Below, piece by piece: positions 39,965-41,898 of a DNA stretch of 41,898 nucleotides. The stretch is from Prevotella sp. (GTDB lineage: Bacteria > Bacteroidota > Bacteroidia > Bacteroidales > Bacteroidaceae). Under the pieces are notes generated by a model. The model was given only the letters and a program-made list of their open reading frames with translations, searched no databases and was not told the DNA's origin. Positions within the stretch are counted from its first letter, which is position 1, and each line of letters starts with the position of its first letter. The stretch lies in the NCBI GenBank assembly GCA_017445845.1, contig JAFSRY010000083.1:1-41898 (forward strand). The letters run 5' to 3'. The position numbers were made by a program, and so were the translations under genes.

Positions 39965-41209
39965 TCATTCATACCGCATAGATTTGGCGGGATGAATGGT
40001 GGCGATGAGGTAGGAGGGACCAATCAGCACAATGATGCTGATGAGCAACGTGGCCAGGTTGATGAGGACGATGTAGAGCGAGTTCATCTCAACGGGCACC
40101 GTGCTGACATAATAGGTCTGCGGGTCAAGTCGGACGAAACCTGTCTGCTGTTGCAACACCATGAGTCCGATACCCAGGATGTTGCCCAGAATAAGGGCTC
40201 GGATGGTAACGAAGGCGGCGAACCAAAGGAAGGTGCTGCGGATGGTGCGCGTCTGGGCTCCAAGGGCTTTCAGGATGCCTATCATCGAGGTACGCTCGAT
40301 AATGATGATGAGCAAGCCTGAAATCATGGTGACAGCCGAAACGGCAATCATCAGTGCAAGAATAATCCAGACGTCGAGGTCGAGCAGGTCGAGCCAACCG
40401 AATATCTGAGGATAAAGCTCTCGGATATTCTTGGAAGAATAAGTGGCTCCATAGTGGTCGACGGTACGGTTGACGTCGTCGGCTATCGCTGCCGATACTT
40501 CATCCAACTGGCTGAAGTCACGAAGGGTGAGCTCAGCTCCGCTGGCCTGGTCGTGTTCCCATGCGTTTAGTCGAACGGCGGTGTATAAGTCGGTGAGTAC
40601 CAGTATGTTGTCATATTGAGACAGGTTCGTTTCGTAGATGCCTGCCACCGTGAAACGGCGCATTCGTACGTTTCGGTCGACAAAGTAGGCAAAGACACGG
40701 TCGCCGGCATGGAGTCGCAACTTGTCCGCCATCTGCTTCGAGATGACTATCTTATTTGTTGACAAGGAGTCGGAGAAGGCGGGGATGGTTCCTTCAACGA
40801 GGTTGCTGTGGACGAATGTAGAGTCGAACTCAGGACCGACTCCTTTGAAGAGTACGCCCAGAAAGTCATCGTCGGTCTTGAGGATGCCCTGCTTCGTGGC
40901 GAAACGCTGCACATGACTGATGCCTTCCATATTGCTGAGTGCCGTCATCATCGAGTCATCCATGACGATAGGGTAGCTTTCTGCCGTCTGCAAGGTCATG
41001 AAGTCAGCCACCTGGATGTGACAGCCAAAACCTACCACTTTGTCTCGCACAGTGTGTTTGAAGCCCATGACGACACTCGCACTGATAATCATCACCGCCA
41101 ATCCGATGGCTACACCAACGGTGGCGATGGTGATAGCAGGTTTCGATACCTTTCGCCGTTCCTGACGATCGGTGTAGATATGTCGTGCTAAGAAAAGTGG
41201 TAGGTTCAT
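39965..41209 (-). CDS. LolC/LolE-type lipoprotein-releasing ABC transporter permease
   Basis: This 414-residue inner-membrane protein has the FtsX/MacB-type permease layout: one N-terminal helix (about 23-48, AITIATVGVAIGLAVMIISA), a large periplasmic domain (about 50-270), and three C-terminal helices (about 278-305, 322-345, 375-400). The segment IIERTSMIGILKALGAQTRT and the C-terminal LIATIHPAKSMRYE are typical of LolC/E. It should release outer-membrane lipoproteins with an ATPase (LolD) that is not in the window. The next gene upstream on this strand encodes a DUF1349-like protein 20 nt away. Confidence 0.9.
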   Translation of the reverse strand: MNLPLFLARHIYTDRQERRKVSKPAITIATVGVAIGLAVMIISASVVMGFKHTVRDKVVGFGCHIQVADFMTLQTAESYPIVMDDSMMTALSNMEGISHVQRFATKQGILKTDDDFLGVLFKGVGPEFDSTFVHSNLVEGTIPAFSDSLSTNKIVISKQMADKLRLHAGDRVFAYFVDRNVRMRRFTVAGIYETNLSQYDNILVLTDLYTAVRLNAWEHDQASGAELTLRDFSQLDEVSAAIADDVNRTVDHYGATYSSKNIRELYPQIFGWLDLLDLDVWIILALMIAVSAVTMISGLLIIIIERTSMIGILKALGAQTRTIRSTFLWFAAFVTIRALILGNILGIGLMVLQQQTGFVRLDPQTYYVSTVPVEMNSLYIVLINLATLLISIIVLIGPSYLIATIHPAKSMRYE

Positions 41210-41229
41210 CGATTTATGTCACTTGGGGT

Positions 41230-41877
41230 TTACTGATGCTGTTCCAGCCATTGCACACGACGCTGGTCGGGCAGATGCTTGATGGTGAAGTTTTCAAAGC
41301 GGGCTTCAAAACCTTGTCCGTCGGGACAGGCTGCCATCAGACCCACCATGACGGGGGTGTTGTCCTGGAGCCAGCAGTTGCGCATCATCGTGTATTCTTT
41401 GTCGTCGAAGGAATAGAAAATCTCAACGGCATCCAGTCGGCGCACGGCCTTGATCCAGATATAGGGAACGGGACGGTCGAGCGTGATGACCGACCAGTCG
41501 CTGGTGTGATGGGTGACGACGGCGCTGAGGTTGTATTTCCCGTCAACAAACTCAATGCCGGTCTTGATATAGTTTTCTTTGTCGATGCGCAGCATAAGGC
41601 CGGCCTGGTCGAAACGTACCTTGTAGTCGCCCGATATCTTGACTTTTACTTCAAATTCGCCGCCACGGGTAGTGTAGAGGTAAGGGGCATCGTCGACGGT
41701 GAAGCCATAGTGGGAAATGCGCCAATAATCGCTTTGCGGGGTGACTTGCATGGTGAGGCGATTGTCTTTTATTGACCAATGTTCCGGTTCATTAAACCAT
41801 TGCATCCGTTCCAATGTCTGTGCCTGAACGAATGAGGACAGCCCGAAGGCTGCGCATAGTAGCATTAGTTTCTTCAT
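41230..41877 (-). CDS. DUF1349-like secreted protein
   Basis: This 215-residue protein has a signal peptide (about 1-19, MKKLMLLCAAFGLSSFVQAQ) and a beta-sandwich fold pattern resembling DUF1349, a concanavalin-like family: FEVKVKISGDYKVRFDQAGL, then DAVEIFYSFDDKEYTMMRNC, and MVGLMAACPDGQGFEARFEN. Members are thought to bind carbohydrate or act as accessory domains; no catalytic residues can be named. The gene is complete, with its start 21 nt inside the right edge, so its promoter is mostly outside the window. Confidence 0.8.
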   Translation of the reverse strand: MKKLMLLCAAFGLSSFVQAQTLERMQWFNEPEHWSIKDNRLTMQVTPQSDYWRISHYGFTVDDAPYLYTTRGGEFEVKVKISGDYKVRFDQAGLMLRIDKENYIKTGIEFVDGKYNLSAVVTHHTSDWSVITLDRPVPYIWIKAVRRLDAVEIFYSFDDKEYTMMRNCWLQDNTPVMVGLMAACPDGQGFEARFENFTIKHLPDQRRVQWLEQHQ

Positions 41878-41898
41878 TTCAATAATTTTATTTTATAG

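Overview
The window is a chromosomal segment from a member of the Bacteroidales, most likely a Prevotella-type organism. The evidence is convergent. Many intergenic regions carry the Bacteroidetes promoter pattern (TTTG-like element, about 20 nt, then TAnnTTTG). The gene families are typical of the group: UpxY antiterminator, fused LpxC/FabZ, long PPi-dependent phosphofructokinase, OMPP1/FadL-type porin and a DUF4827-like lipoprotein. There is no rRNA, tRNA, CRISPR array, prophage or complete insertion sequence that I can see. Most of the window is housekeeping and cell-envelope gene content.

Layout. 1-866 (-): the start of a polysaccharide-biosynthesis locus, with a UpxY antiterminator behind a promoter and a ~290-nt leader, followed by the N-terminus of a membrane-bound sugar-nucleotide epimerase that runs off the left edge. 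1513-3640 (+): an ExbB / small membrane protein / ExbD / ExbD operon. 3736-7045 (+): an Lrp/AsnC regulator and a UvrD-type helicase that has a DnaQ-like exonuclease nested inside it. 7136-9124 (-): an OPT-family transporter. 9252-14887 (+): frr, rsgA, an NrnA-like DHH phosphoesterase, a DUF4827-like lipoprotein and glmM, with unusually repeat-rich gaps. 14981-26747 (-): a ten-gene envelope cluster (87-aa protein, PlsC-like acyltransferase, amidase/golvesin protein, 102-aa protein, HD hydrolase, lpxD, lpxC-fabZ, lpxA, miaA, PBP1A). 26960-35801 (+): pfp, a GH25 lysozyme, an acyl-CoA synthetase, kdsA, kdsD, a secreted phospholipase D-like protein, a LuxR-type regulator and msrA. 36194-38936 (-): a FadL-like outer-membrane protein and a Trp/Tyr/Gly/Ser-rich secreted protein. 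39080-39952 (+): prmA. 39965-41877 (-): a LolC/E-type permease and a DUF1349-like secreted protein.

Together the genes build the outer envelope. Lipid A acylation and deacetylation (LpxA, LpxC, LpxD, with FabZ in the same polypeptide), Kdo supply (KdsD, KdsA), UDP-GlcNAc supply (GlmM), peptidoglycan synthesis and turnover (PBP1A, amidase-like protein, GH25), phospholipid steps (PlsC-like, PLD-like, acyl-CoA synthetase), lipoprotein export (LolC/E) and surface polysaccharide (UpxY, epimerase) are all present.

I did not find a self-evident new defence or mobile system. The most interesting signals are non-coding: a 22-nt-period array of palindromes at 11131-11235; a second 22-nt-period array at 35996-36061; paired TGCACA-N13-TGTGCA sites bracketing the acyl-CoA synthetase promoter; two copies of a long inverted repeat at convergent gene ends; a structured UpxY leader; and repeats confined to the NrnA-lipoprotein-GlmM gaps. 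Among proteins, the helicase with a nested exonuclease and the amidase split by a golvesin-like domain are the most notable architectures.
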